From Paeniglutamicibacter psychrophenolicus (lineage in GTDB: Bacteria; Actinomycetota; Actinomycetes; Actinomycetales; Micrococcaceae): a stretch of DNA of 64,000 nucleotides. The position numbers were made by a program, and so were the translations under genes. Where the stretch lies: contig NZ_JAUSSH010000013.1 of NCBI RefSeq assembly GCF_030812255.1, positions 1 through 64,000 on the forward strand. The letters run 5' to 3'. The notes beneath the pieces were generated by a model, which searched no databases, was not told the origin of the DNA, and saw nothing but the letters and a program-made list of their open reading frames with translations. Below are positions 1 to 9,580 of the stretch, in pieces; position 1 is the first letter of the stretch, and each line of letters starts with the position of its first letter.

Positions 1-452
1 CCCACCAAATACATCCTGCCCCCCACCCCCCCACCCCCGGCAACTTGTGTGTACTGGGGGGGCGGATACTGCCAGTTGGGGGGGGGCCGGGCCCCCCGCC
101 CCCCCCCCCCCCACCCCCATTTTGGCGTTGTGGCCTGGCCTTCGCCAGCTGCCTGCCCGACAAGGCACTACCAGGGAGCCCCACTGTACAGATCTGGAAC
201 GACAGGAGCGTATCGGTATCACGAAGGCCGCAATTTGACCTGGCAGGTGGCCGGCCGCCCCGGGCGACGAGCCGGCCTCGACTCTCACGCTTAGGATTCC
301 CGAGGCCATGACGTGGGATTTCGATTCCCATCCCATTGAACCTTTGCAATGTCCGAGCTCACGCAGCATGCCGAAACCACCACGTGATGGCCCTTGACCC
401 TCAACTTTCCATCAGCAAGGCCCCTCACCTGAGCGGGCGTGCGGGGTCTGCA
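1..452. other. Low-complexity, gene-free left end
   Basis: No gene is supported here. The first 120 bases hold long homopolymer runs: a G7 run (56-62), a G9 run (78-86), a C6 run (92-97) and a C14 run (99-112), separated by short linkers. The short ORFs across them encode only proline/glycine runs. The rest (about 121-452) is ordinary GC-rich sequence downstream of the broken oxygenase gene; I see no clear terminator. Runs this long are a common site of sequencing and assembly error, and G-runs can also form quadruplexes. This may be a contig end, but that cannot be told from the sequence. Confidence 0.6.
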
Positions 453-1937
453 TCATTGACCGGCATGGGTGCGCGTCCAGTTGCCGTGGAACCCGGCTGG
501 CACTCGACCCGGCAGGTGCACCCGGGCGACGTCCTCGAGGGTCTGGGCGTCGAGCAGCACCAGGTCGCTCCGGTCGCTGGCCCGATCCAGGACATAACCC
601 ATCAGCACGCCCTCGTCCTCCGCGGCGGCGTCGGAGGCCGGAACGAAGCAGAATTCACCTGCTTCCTGGCCCGCACCGAGTCGGCGGACCACGCAGGTAC
701 CGGTGGTGAGGTCGTGCTTGATCACTCCGTCGCCTCCGCGGGTGTGTTCGAAGCCGACCGCGTAACCGTAGCGGTGACGGGACCCGGTCAGTCGCTGGTC
801 GATCCGCGGGAACTCCTGCGGCTGCTGGTCCATCTGCTCCTCGCGCACCCTGTCGGCCAGCAAGTCGACAGTGAACCGGGTCAGTATCGAGGGTCCCTCG
901 TTCGGACCGTTGAGGTCGGTGGCGAACATCCGCCCGTAGCGGATGACGTCGACGATCACGCTCTGCGGGGCTTCCGGGGGTCCGACCTCATAGGCGTTGA
1001 GGGTGTGGAAGACAAAGCATGGATCGATCTCGAACCAGCGCACGTCATCGCTGCCGCCCTCACGCGGCAACAGCCCGATTCGGGCCTGGTATTCCGGATC
1101 CCAGGAGTAGGGCAGCACGCTCGGCGCCTGGTCGCCACGAGTGGCCGATCACCGTGCAATCCCGTCGATCACCGTGTCGGGCAGCGGGTTCTTCCCGATC
1201 ATCCGACTCATCATGAATCGCGCCGGCGGTCGGATCAGTCGCGGCATGGTGCGGGAGGCTATCTTCGTGTCGAAGACGACCGGCAGGTCGTAGAGCACCA
1301 CATAGTGCTCGGTCAGCGCGAAGTCATGCATCATTGGGCTGCCACCGACCCGGATATCGACCGATCGTCTGATCCGGCCCTCGGTGCCGAGCACCGAGTA
1401 GTTGACCAGGTTGCCACGGAGCCAGTTGTAGGACACCGCATGCAGTTCCCCGGTCGAGGGATCCTCGTGCGGGTGTGCCGTGTAGCCTCCACGCTGCATC
1501 GGGCCTCCAAGGGTTCCGCCGAAATCGCACGGCCCCACGGTGTCCAGCTCCGCGGTGAGCTCATAGGGCGGGGCCCCGGCCTCTACCAGGGCCAGCGTGC
1601 GTCCGGCATGCTCAAGCACATTGGTGTTCGCCGCAAAGTCACCGGGCTTGCCGCTGCCGGGGGTCCGGGGTTCCCCGAGGGCGTCGGTGACGTGGGCGGA
1701 GCGGACGTAGCGGTTGCGGTACCACTTCGCCTGGCCGTCGGCGATGCGGACGCCGTGGACCATCCCGTCGCCGAGGAACCAGTGGTAGCTGTCGTCGGGA
1801 TCGAGGACCGGGTTTGGTCCGATCCGCAGGTATCGGCCGTCCAGATAGGCCGGGATTTCTCCGGTCACCGGCAGGTCGGTCGCGCTGCGCTCCTCGCGCA
1901 TGGGGGCCATGCTGCCCTCGAGGTAGCGGTTCGTCAC
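453..1937 (-). pseudogene. Carotenoid oxygenase (RPE65/CCD family), interrupted by in-frame TGA
   Basis: The family uses a four-histidine non-haem iron centre to cleave carotenoids, apocarotenoids or stilbenes oxidatively. One continuous reading frame of 494 codons carries the whole protein, except that codon 1149-1151 is TGA. All four iron-ligand histidines can be seen in family context: TAHPHED (His codon 1473-1475), MMHDF (1326-1328), FHTLNAYE (1005-1007) and FHGNW (486-488). Two lie before the stop and two after, so the truncated product (about 262 residues) could not form the iron site. A CGA-to-TGA change is one simple explanation. The start is taken as GTG at 1937, with GGAGG eight bases upstream. 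A TTG at 2000 also opens the frame but would extend into the operator and the divergent TetR gene. Expression is probably controlled by the neighbouring TetR protein. A sequencing error at the TGA would make this an intact gene. Confidence 0.8.
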
Positions 1938-1951
1938 GGCAACATCCTCCA

Positions 1952-1987
1952 ATAAGAGTGTTATTAGTACCGGAATAACACTGTTAT
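1952..1987. promoter_or_regulatory. Palindromic operator between TetR gene and oxygenase
   Basis: An inverted repeat has arms of 14 bases (1952-1965 and 1974-1987) matching at 13 positions around an 8-base centre. The core half-sites are GTGTTATT (1958-1965) and AATAACAC (1974-1981). It sits in the short gap between two divergent genes, one of them a TetR-family repressor, which is the classic position of a TetR autoregulatory operator. The right arm overlaps a possible -10 (TGTTAT, 1982-1987) six bases before the regulator's ATG, so binding should block both promoters. Confidence 0.75.
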
Positions 1988-1993
1988 GCAATA

Positions 1994-2629
1994 ATGTCAA
2001 GCATGAACGCTCTGCCTGATCCTTCTCCGCCCGTTTCCGGGTTGGTCCCCGAAGTCCGCCGGAAGCTATTGGAAGCTGCCGCCAGGCTGCTCAGCGAGGA
2101 AGGTCCCTCCGCCCTCTCCGCCCGGCGGTTGGCCAGAGAGGCATCCACCTCCACGATGGCGGTCTATACCCAATTCGGCGGGATGCCGGCCTTGGTCCGA
2201 GAGGTGGTGGCCGAGGGCTTCGCACGGCTTCGGGAGCGTCTGGCCACCGTCGAGCACACCGACGATGCACTTGCCGACCTCGTCCAGTTGTGTCGGGCGT
2301 ATCGGGAGAACGCACTGGAGCACCCGAACCTCTACACCGTGATGTTCGGCGGGACCTCGTTGGGCGGCTATCGGCTGTCCCGCGCGGACATGGACGTCGG
2401 CACAGACACCTTCACTGCCCTCGCCGACGCGCTCGACCGGGTGATGGGGGCCGGACTCATCCGGCGCGAGAATTCCCGGCACGTCGCCGGCCAGTGTTGG
2501 AGCGCCCTGCACGGATACATCATGCTCGAGATCGCCGGTATCTACAGGGCCGAGGACGGGACCACCGAATTGGTGTTGGATCCCTTGCTGTCCCGGCTGC
2601 TGGCTGTACCGATCACGATGGGCCCATGA
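1994..2629 (+). CDS. TetR-family transcriptional regulator
   Basis: A 211-residue repressor with the usual TetR layout. The N-terminal helix-turn-helix (about residues 18-65) has the family pattern ending in STSTMAVYTQFGG, and a helical C-terminal ligand/dimer domain (about 85-205) resembles the WHG-type TetR C-terminus. It is divergent from the oxygenase gene and separated from it by a palindromic operator, so I infer that it represses that gene and itself and responds to a hydrophobic or aromatic ligand; the ligand is unknown. There is no ribosome binding site. Both ATG 1994 and ATG 2003 have AT-rich -10-like hexamers about 6-7 bases upstream, so a leaderless mRNA is likely and the start could be either. 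Confidence 0.88.
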   Translation: MSSMNALPDPSPPVSGLVPEVRRKLLEAAARLLSEEGPSALSARRLAREASTSTMAVYTQFGGMPALVREVVAEGFARLRERLATVEHTDDALADLVQLCRAYRENALEHPNLYTVMFGGTSLGGYRLSRADMDVGTDTFTALADALDRVMGAGLIRRENSRHVAGQCWSALHGYIMLEIAGIYRAEDGTTELVLDPLLSRLLAVPITMGP

Positions 2630-3179
2630 GTCCCGCCCCGGCAACAGGGTCCGCGTTGAGCACTGCGCACTGACCGCTGGATTTCAAGCTCAATGGACCG
2701 AGTTCGACGGGGTGGCGCCCCGCGAAAATTTCGTGGGACGATCCTGCACGCTCCCGCCCGCAAACCGATCCTCAAGTGCACGCTCCCCGCGCGCGACGTT
2801 TGACGTCACCCCGTTGCCCAGCCCCTCCACCGGGGCTCCGTGGGGAACCCGCCGGGGGTTGCCGTCCTCTGCGGTCGCGGCATGGTTCAAACACCCGCCG
2901 ATCCATGATGCGTCGAAGGTGTCACCGGGACCGAAAAGCACCATGGATATCGCAGGAGAAAACCACGTTCGATCATGAATGGATCGAGGGCTACCGCGAA
3001 CTACGGCAGCTCGGCAAGGAAATGCGTGAGGCCGCCACGCGTGCCTTCCTCCGCGAAAAGTTGAGTGAGGGCCCAGTCCGGGCTCTTGAAGGTGCCTGCC
3101 GGAAGTATCGCCGAACAAGTCATCCTTGGCCCGATTTCCCGGCCACGCAAGTTCGCTCCTCAAACGAGTACCGATCGAT
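2630..3179. other. Gene-poor 550-base stretch with a doubtful ORF
   Basis: No recognised gene. On the + strand a frame running to a stop at 3181-3183 contains a charged, helical-looking segment (codons about 2974-3110; DHEWIEGYRELRQLGKEMRE) with GC-rich third positions. The sequence on either side of it looks random, the candidate ATGs at 2905/2908 have no ribosome binding site, and I know no homologue. It may be a gene remnant or chance. There is no clear terminator for the TetR gene or for the kinase gene that ends at 3180. Confidence 0.4.
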
Positions 3180-4655
3180 CTAGCGCCGGGCGGCGACCGG
3201 CAACTCGATCACGACCCGGGTCCCGGGTCCCGAGCGGTCCTCCCAGTGGATGTTCCCGCTCAGTTCGCTGGTGACCAGGGTGCGCACGATCTGCAGCCCC
3301 AGGCCCTCGGTGCGCGGGCCCGCGGGCAGCCCCACCCCGTCGTCGGAGATGGCCACGCGCAGGATGTCCTCCCCCACGGCGTTGCGCTTGCGTTCGGCGG
3401 CCAGCTGGACGGTGCCGTCGCGCTCGGCCAGCCCGTGCTCCACGGCGTTGGTGACCAGCTCGTTGATGACCAGCGAGAGCGGTGTTGCCAGCTCCGCCGG
3501 CAGGTGCCCAAAGGCCCCGGACTTCTCGGTCATCACCTTTTGCCCCGGCGAGGCGATTTCCACGATCATCCGGAACTGCCGGTCGATGAGCTCGTCGAAG
3601 TCCACGTTCTCGCTCAGCCCCTGCGAGAGCGTCTCGTGCACCGCCGCGATCGTGGCGACCCGGCGCATGGCCTGGTCCAGGCCCGCCCGGCCCTCCTCGG
3701 ACTTCATCCGGCGCGACTGCATGCGCAACAGCGCCGCAACGGTCTGCAGGTTGTTCTTCACCCGGTGGTGGATCTCGCGGATGGTCGCGTCCTTGGACAC
3801 CAGTTCCTTTTCGCGGCGCCGCAGCTCGCTCACGTCGCGGCACAGCACCAGGGCGCCGTAGCGTCCCTTGGCGTTGCGTAGCGGGATCGCGCGCAGCGAC
3901 AGCGTCACGCCCATCGACTCGATCTCGGTGCGCCAGGGCATCTTGCCGGAGACCACCAGCGGCAGCGCCTCGTCGGTCAGCCGGCGGTCCTTGACCAGGG
4001 ACATCGTCGCCTCGGAGAGCGAGACGCCCTCCAGGGTCGCAGCGGCCCCCAGCCGGCGGTAGGCCGAGACCGCGTTGGGGCTGGCGTACTGGACCACCGC
4101 ATCGGCATCCAGCCGGATGAACCCGTCGCCCACGCGCGGGGCGCCGCGCCGGGAACCGGTGGGCGTGGCGAAGTCCGGCCACAGACCGCGGGTGCACATG
4201 CGCAGCAGGTCCTCGGCGCATTGCCGGTAGGTCAGCTCCAGCCGCGAGGGCAGGCGCGAGCCGGAAAGGTCGAAGTGCACCGAGAGCACCGCCAGGGTGC
4301 GCCCGTTGCGGACCAGCGGCACGGCCTCGATGAGCATCGAGTGCTCACCGGGCCGCACCGTGCCCGCGTCCGAGCGCACGATGTCCTGGGTCTGCCAGGC
4401 CTGCTCGACCAGCGGCTTGAGGTCCTTGCGGATCCGCTCCCCGACGAAGTCCGTGTGGAACACGGTGTGCGAGGTGGAGGGACGCACATGGGCCAGGGCC
4501 TTGTACGTCCCCTCCGGGACCGGGAACCACAACACCAGGTCGGCGAACGCCAGGTCGGCGATCAGTTGCCAGTCCCCCACCAACAGGTGGATCCAATCCT
4601 CATCCCCCGGACCAAAGTCGGCGCCCTGGCGTAGCTGGTCCGTGAAGATGGCCAT
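3180..4655 (-). CDS. pdtaS: PdtaS-type sensor histidine kinase
   Basis: A 491-residue soluble histidine kinase close in length and layout to mycobacterial PdtaS (Rv3220c). It has an N-terminal GAF-like H_kinase_N domain (about 8-150), a PAS domain (about 175-285), a HisKA_2 dimerisation segment with the phospho-acceptor in IREIHHRVKNNLQ (near residue 297), and an ATPase domain with an N-box INELVTNAVEHGL (near 405) and a G-box DDGVGLP. No membrane segment is seen, so it should sense a cytosolic signal. The partner in this family is the RNA-binding antiterminator PdtaR, which is not in the window. The ATG lies five bases after the glutamate dehydrogenase stop, with a strong GGAGG inside the end of that gene, so the two are co-transcribed. 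Confidence 0.9.
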   Translation of the reverse strand: MAIFTDQLRQGADFGPGDEDWIHLLVGDWQLIADLAFADLVLWFPVPEGTYKALAHVRPSTSHTVFHTDFVGERIRKDLKPLVEQAWQTQDIVRSDAGTVRPGEHSMLIEAVPLVRNGRTLAVLSVHFDLSGSRLPSRLELTYRQCAEDLLRMCTRGLWPDFATPTGSRRGAPRVGDGFIRLDADAVVQYASPNAVSAYRRLGAAATLEGVSLSEATMSLVKDRRLTDEALPLVVSGKMPWRTEIESMGVTLSLRAIPLRNAKGRYGALVLCRDVSELRRREKELVSKDATIREIHHRVKNNLQTVAALLRMQSRRMKSEEGRAGLDQAMRRVATIAAVHETLSQGLSENVDFDELIDRQFRMIVEIASPGQKVMTEKSGAFGHLPAELATPLSLVINELVTNAVEHGLAERDGTVQLAAERKRNAVGEDILRVAISDDGVGLPAGPRTEGLGLQIVRTLVTSELSGNIHWEDRSGPGTRVVIELPVAARR

Positions 4656-4660
4656 GGATA

Positions 4661-7600
4661 TTACCTCCGAACGATGGAACGCAACAGCCGCAGCGCGACC
4701 GACAGGGACGCCATGTCATCGCGTTCCAGCCGGTTCACTTCCGCGAACATGTTCTGTGCACGATCAAGGTTAGCCGCGTTCGCCTCCAACCACACAGCCA
4801 CGCGCACGGCCGGGTCTCCTTGACCCGGATCCGTGACGGCAACGACGTCGCGGGTGAAGTCGATGATGGTCGAGTACAGGTCGTCGCGCAGCGCGGCGCG
4901 GGCCAGTGCCTTCCACCTGTCGTCGCGCGGCAGCGAGGTGATCCGCTCCAGCAGCGAGTCGACGCCGAAGCGGTCGTAGAGTACGTAGTAGACCTTGGCC
5001 AGCTCGGTCGCATCGGCCCCGGTGCGGGCCGCGGCCGTGGCGATGTCCAGCAGCGCGAAGGACTCGAACTGGACGGCCCAGCGGGTCGCCAGGGCCGCGT
5101 CCAGGCCCCAGCCCTTGCCCTCCGTCGCCCAGGTCGCGGCGCGTTCGGCGTCGACCCCGCGCAGCAGCGATCCGACCTCCGGGCGCAGCGCCCGCACGGT
5201 CGGGGCCAGTGCGGCCACGGCGTCGTCCACGTCCTGTTCGCGGTCCACGTGGTGGACGTACCAGCGCGTGGCGCGGTCCAGCAGCCGGCGCATGTCCAGG
5301 TGCAGGCGGCACCAGTGCGTCGAGTCGAAAGAGGCCGGCAGCGCGTTGATCGCGTCGATCTCGGCGTCCAGCGAGTAGATCTCCCGCAGCGCCACGAACG
5401 CCTTGGCGACCTGCGCCTCGTCGGCCCCGGTCTCCTCCATCACGCGGAACGCGTAGGTGGTGCCGCCGATGTTGACCATGTCGTTGGCCACCACGGTGGC
5501 GATGATCTCGCGGCGCAGCGGGTGGGAGTCGAGGTCCGCCCCGAACTGCTCGGCCAGCTGCACCGGGAAGTAGTTGCGCAGCGTTGCGGCGAAGTGCGGG
5601 TCGTCGGGCAGGTCGGAGGCGGCCAGCGCGCCGGCCAGCTGGATCTTCGCGTAGGCCACGAGCACCGCCAGTTCCGGGGCGGTCAGCGTTGCCCCGGCCG
5701 CCAGGCGGGCCTCGAGGACCTCGGTGGAGGGCAGGAACTCCAGCGTCCGGTCAAGGTCCGCATGCTCCTCGAGCCAGTCCATGAGGCGTTCGAACGCCGG
5801 GGACCAGCTGCTGAGCTCCTGCTTGTCGTTGAGCAGCAGCACGTTCTGGTCGAAGTTCGTCTTCAGCACCAGGCGTGCGACCTCGTCGGTCATCGAGTGC
5901 AGGAATTCGGCCCGCTTGGAGGCCTCCAGCTTCCCGGCCACGACCATGCGGTCCACGAAGATCTTGATGTTGACCTCGTGGTCCGAGCAGTCCACGCCGG
6001 CGGAGTTGTCGATGGCGTCGGTGTTCAGGATGACCCCGTGCAGCGCCGCCTCGATGCGGCCGCGCTGGGTCATGCCCAGGTTGCCGCCCTCGCCGATGAC
6101 GCGGGCGCGGATCTGCTCGCCGTTGACGCGGATCGCGTCGTTGGCGCGGTCCCCGACCTCGGCGTGCGACTCGTCGGAGGCCTTGACGTAGGTGCCGATG
6201 CCGCCGTTGTACAGCAGGTCGACCGGTGCGCCCAGGATGGCCTTGAGCAGTTCGTTCGGGGCCATGGAGCTGACCGTGGCGCCCAGGCCCAGGGCCTCGC
6301 GCACCTCGGGGGAAATCGGGATGGACTTCAGCGCGCGGGAATGCACCCCGCCGCCGGCGGAAATCAGGTCCCTGTTGTAGTCGGCCCAGGAGGAACGCGG
6401 CAGCTCGAACAGGCGCGCGCGCTCGTCGAACGCGGCCCCCGGCTCCGGGTTCGGGTCCAGGAAGATGTCGCGGTGGTCGAAGGCGGCCAGCAGCTTGACG
6501 GTGCGGGTGCGCAGCATGCCGTTGCCGAACACGTCCCCGGACATGTCGCCCACGCCCACGGCGGTGAACTCCTGGGTCTGGGTGTCAACGCCGAACTCGA
6601 AGAAGTGGCGCTTGACCGACTCCCAGGCACCGCGGGCGGTGATGCCCATGGCCTTGTGGTCGTAGCCCACCGACCCGCCCGAGGCGAAGGCGTCGCCCAG
6701 CCAGTGGCCGCGCTCCTCGGAGATGGCGTTGGCGGTGTCGGAGAACGAGGCGGTGCCCTTGTCGGCGGCGACCACCAGGTAGGTGTCGTCCCCGTCCAGG
6801 CGCACCACGTTGGCCGGCGGCACGACCTTCTCGCCCTCCTCGTCGACCACCAGGTTGTCGGTGATCTCCAGCAGCGAGCGGATGAAGATGCGGTAGGAGG
6901 CCTTGCCCTCCTCCATCCAGCCGGCGCGGTCCACGGCCGGGTTGGGAAGCTGCTTGGCGTAGAAGCCGCCCTTGGCGCCGGTGGGCACGATCACGGCGTT
7001 CTTGACCATCTGCGCCTTGACCAGGCCCAGGACCTCCGTGCGGAAGTCCTCGCGGCGGTCGGACCAGCGCAGCCCGCCGCGGGCGACCTCGCCGAAGCGC
7101 AGGTGCACGCCCTCGATGCGCGGGGAGCAGACCCAGATCTCGTACTTGGGGCGGGGGAAGGGCGCATCGGTGATCTTGCCGGGCAGCAGCTTGAAGGCCA
7201 GTGCCGCCGGATCGATGTAGTAGTTGGTGCGCAGCGTGGCCTCGATGAGGTTCACGAAGCGGCGCAGCAGCTTGTCGGCATCGAGCGTCGGGACCCTGTC
7301 CAGGGCCTCGTTGAGCACCTCGTGGGCGGCCGCGATGGCGGCGGCGGATGCCTCGGGCGTCAGGGCCGGGTCGAAGGTGCCCTCGAAGAGCGCGATGATC
7401 CCGTGGGTGACCTCCGGGTTGGCGACCAGGGTGTCGGAGATGAACGTGTAGGAGGTGGAGACACCCAGCTGGTGCAGGTAGCGGGAGTAGGCGCGCAACA
7501 GCCCGACCTGCTTCCAGGAGATCGACTCCAGCAGCACCAGGCGGTTCATGTGGTCGGATTCGGCCGCGCCGGTGACCACCGCGGAGTAGGCGTCGGCCAG

Positions 7601-9496
7601 CAGGGCCTCGGCGTCGATCGGGTTGATCCCCTCGGGGAACTTCAGGCCCAGGTCGTAGAGGTAGCGCGGCTCGGCGCGCGAGGGGGTCACGGCGAAGGGC
7701 CGTTCCTCGATGACTTCCAGGCCGAGGTTCTGCAGCACCGGCAGGATCCTGGACAGCGAGAGCGGCGCGGTGAGGTAGAGCTTCATCCGGGCGTTGACCT
7801 CGGAGTCCTCGTCCTCTTCGGGGACGTAGAACTTCACCACGGGGCCGATGTGGGTTTCGTCCTCGTACTTGCCGAAGCGCTCGATGTCGGCCAGCGCGTC
7901 CTCGACCTCGAACTCGACGCGGTAGGCGGCGGGGAAGGCCTCGGACCAGCCGGCGGCCAGCGCGGCGCCCTTGTCGTTGCCGTAGAGCTCGTTGGCGGCC
8001 ACGGTGATGCCCTCGGACCAGGAGCGCACGGCGGCGACCAGGCGGGTTTCCAGTCCGGCGCGGTCCACCACGGGGGTCAGCCCGTGGCGCTGCAGCCGGA
8101 TCCGGTAGAACAGGCGCACCAGCGAGGACTCGGACATGCGGACCTCGAAGTCCATCGACTCGGCGTTGAACGCCTCGGTCAATTCCTTCTCGATGCGCAG
8201 GCGCACCCCGGTGGTGTAGCGGTCGCGCGGCAGGTAGACCAGCGCGGACATGAAGCGCCCGTAGACGTCGGGGCGCAGGAAGAGCGAGGTGCGGCGGCGT
8301 TCCTGCAGGCGCAGGATCCCCAGCACGGTGTTGGTGAGGTCCTCGACGGAGATCTGGAAGAGCTCGTCGCGCGGGTAGGTCTCCAGGATCGTGACGATGT
8401 CCTTGCCGGAGTGCGAATCGGGGGCGAAGCCGGCGAGCTTGAGCACGGCCTCGACCTTCTCGCGCACGACCGGGACGCTGCGCACCGAGGAGGTGTAGAC
8501 GCTGGAGGCGAACAGGCCGATGAAGCGGCGTTCGCCGTTGACGTTGCCGGCCGCGTCGAAGCGCTTGACGCCCACGTAGTCCAGGTAGACCCCGCGGTGC
8601 ACGGTTGAGCGGGAGTTGGCTTTGGTGATGACCAGGGCGCGCTTGTCGCGGGCCATGGCCCGGCCGCGCTTGGTCAGGTGCTGGGTGTCGCGCGCCGGGA
8701 TGGCGTTGCGCATCAGGCCCAGGCCCGATTCGGTCTGGATCCGCAGCACGTCTTCGTTGTTCTCGGTGATCAGGTCGTACTCGCGGTAGCCCAGGAAGGT
8801 GAAGTTCCCGTCGTCGAGCCAGTGCAGCAGGTCGATGGCGGCGTCCAGGTCGGGGATCTGCTCGGCGCCGGTGACCGTGGCCAGGGAGTCGGCGATCTCG
8901 TGGGCCTTGTTGCGCATCGGCGCCCAGTCCTCCACGGCGGCGCGCACGTCCTTGAGGATGCGTTCGAGGCCGGCGACCAGTTTGGTCAGTGCCTCGTCGC
9001 TCGGGTCCCCGCCGAGTTCCACGGAGATCCAGGATTCGATGGCGGTGTCGCGGTTCCCGGCGACCAGCGCGGAGATCTGCGGCAGGGCGGCGGTGTCGCC
9101 GCTGGCCAGGTGCTCGTTGGCCGGGACCGTGTCCAGGGCGGTGATGTGTCCGTCCTCGGCGTCGCGGCCGACCACGAAGGTGGGGTGGACCACGACGTTG
9201 ATGGCGTGGTTCTGCCGCACGATCTCGGCGGTGACCGAGTCGACCAGGAACGGCATGTCATCGGTGACCACGTACACCATGGTCATGGCGGCGTGACGGG
9301 TGATGGCCACGCGGGGCGTCTTGGGCTCCCGTATCCAGCCGACGGCCAAGTGGGCTCCCACCCTGGCTTCAAGTTGCTGCGGCGTGTAGGCCGCCGCGTC
9401 CTCTGGTGCCAACTGCCCGTAGTAGGTTGCCACCAATTCGGGCGTGAGTGTCTCAGCGATGAAAGTTTCGGACATGCTGGACTCCGACGAGTTCAA
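4661..9496 (-). CDS. gdh: NAD-specific glutamate dehydrogenase, large type
   Basis: At 1611 residues this matches the roughly 180-kDa class of NAD-dependent glutamate dehydrogenases (about 1620 residues in mycobacteria). These convert glutamate to 2-oxoglutarate and ammonium for catabolism. A long N-terminal ACT-like regulatory region precedes the catalytic core. The core shows RGGLRWSDRREDFRTE followed by the substrate motif PTGAKGGFYAK (catalytic lysine near residue 838), and the nucleotide-binding motif GVGDMSGDVFGNGML near 980. The TTG at 9496 has GGAGG seven bases upstream; an in-frame ATG at 9475 is an alternative start. It is the first gene of a two-gene unit with the sensor kinase. 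In other actinobacteria the enzyme is inhibited by the FHA protein GarA/OdhI, but nothing in this sequence speaks to that. Confidence 0.95.
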   Translation of the reverse strand: MNSSESSMSETFIAETLTPELVATYYGQLAPEDAAAYTPQQLEARVGAHLAVGWIREPKTPRVAITRHAAMTMVYVVTDDMPFLVDSVTAEIVRQNHAINVVVHPTFVVGRDAEDGHITALDTVPANEHLASGDTAALPQISALVAGNRDTAIESWISVELGGDPSDEALTKLVAGLERILKDVRAAVEDWAPMRNKAHEIADSLATVTGAEQIPDLDAAIDLLHWLDDGNFTFLGYREYDLITENNEDVLRIQTESGLGLMRNAIPARDTQHLTKRGRAMARDKRALVITKANSRSTVHRGVYLDYVGVKRFDAAGNVNGERRFIGLFASSVYTSSVRSVPVVREKVEAVLKLAGFAPDSHSGKDIVTILETYPRDELFQISVEDLTNTVLGILRLQERRRTSLFLRPDVYGRFMSALVYLPRDRYTTGVRLRIEKELTEAFNAESMDFEVRMSESSLVRLFYRIRLQRHGLTPVVDRAGLETRLVAAVRSWSEGITVAANELYGNDKGAALAAGWSEAFPAAYRVEFEVEDALADIERFGKYEDETHIGPVVKFYVPEEDEDSEVNARMKLYLTAPLSLSRILPVLQNLGLEVIEERPFAVTPSRAEPRYLYDLGLKFPEGINPIDAEALLADAYSAVVTGAAESDHMNRLVLLESISWKQVGLLRAYSRYLHQLGVSTSYTFISDTLVANPEVTHGIIALFEGTFDPALTPEASAAAIAAAHEVLNEALDRVPTLDADKLLRRFVNLIEATLRTNYYIDPAALAFKLLPGKITDAPFPRPKYEIWVCSPRIEGVHLRFGEVARGGLRWSDRREDFRTEVLGLVKAQMVKNAVIVPTGAKGGFYAKQLPNPAVDRAGWMEEGKASYRIFIRSLLEITDNLVVDEEGEKVVPPANVVRLDGDDTYLVVAADKGTASFSDTANAISEERGHWLGDAFASGGSVGYDHKAMGITARGAWESVKRHFFEFGVDTQTQEFTAVGVGDMSGDVFGNGMLRTRTVKLLAAFDHRDIFLDPNPEPGAAFDERARLFELPRSSWADYNRDLISAGGGVHSRALKSIPISPEVREALGLGATVSSMAPNELLKAILGAPVDLLYNGGIGTYVKASDESHAEVGDRANDAIRVNGEQIRARVIGEGGNLGMTQRGRIEAALHGVILNTDAIDNSAGVDCSDHEVNIKIFVDRMVVAGKLEASKRAEFLHSMTDEVARLVLKTNFDQNVLLLNDKQELSSWSPAFERLMDWLEEHADLDRTLEFLPSTEVLEARLAAGATLTAPELAVLVAYAKIQLAGALAASDLPDDPHFAATLRNYFPVQLAEQFGADLDSHPLRREIIATVVANDMVNIGGTTYAFRVMEETGADEAQVAKAFVALREIYSLDAEIDAINALPASFDSTHWCRLHLDMRRLLDRATRWYVHHVDREQDVDDAVAALAPTVRALRPEVGSLLRGVDAERAATWATEGKGWGLDAALATRWAVQFESFALLDIATAAARTGADATELAKVYYVLYDRFGVDSLLERITSLPRDDRWKALARAALRDDLYSTIIDFTRDVVAVTDPGQGDPAVRVAVWLEANAANLDRAQNMFAEVNRLERDDMASLSVALRLLRSIVRR

Positions 9497-9580
9497 AAGA
9501 ACGCCTCCGTGGATTGAGTGTGCGTCGCGCTCCGTTGCGCGACGCTGATGTTACAACACTATCCCGCCAGGTTACGGACG

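Noticed and set aside
45-311. Proline-rich ORFs over the poly-C tract
   Set aside because: They are translations of homopolymer runs in all three frames, without start signals.
1149-1151. TGA in the oxygenase gene as a selenocysteine codon
   Set aside because: No selenocysteine hairpin is apparent, the family uses histidines and no selenocysteine, and the position is not catalytic.
336-1955. 539-codon + strand frame across the oxygenase gene
   Set aside because: Antisense shadow; the minus strand shows the four histidine motifs and a ribosome binding site.
2776-3183. 135-codon ORF between the TetR and pdtaS genes
   Set aside because: Only its last third looks protein-like; no start signal or known family. 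Described as a doubtful stretch and not called as a gene.
4820-8608. 1262-codon open frame on the + strand opposite glutamate dehydrogenase
   Set aside because: It is the antisense shadow of gdh caused by high GC3. The protein is Gly/Val/Gln/Arg-rich with no domain, while the minus strand carries a full conserved enzyme.
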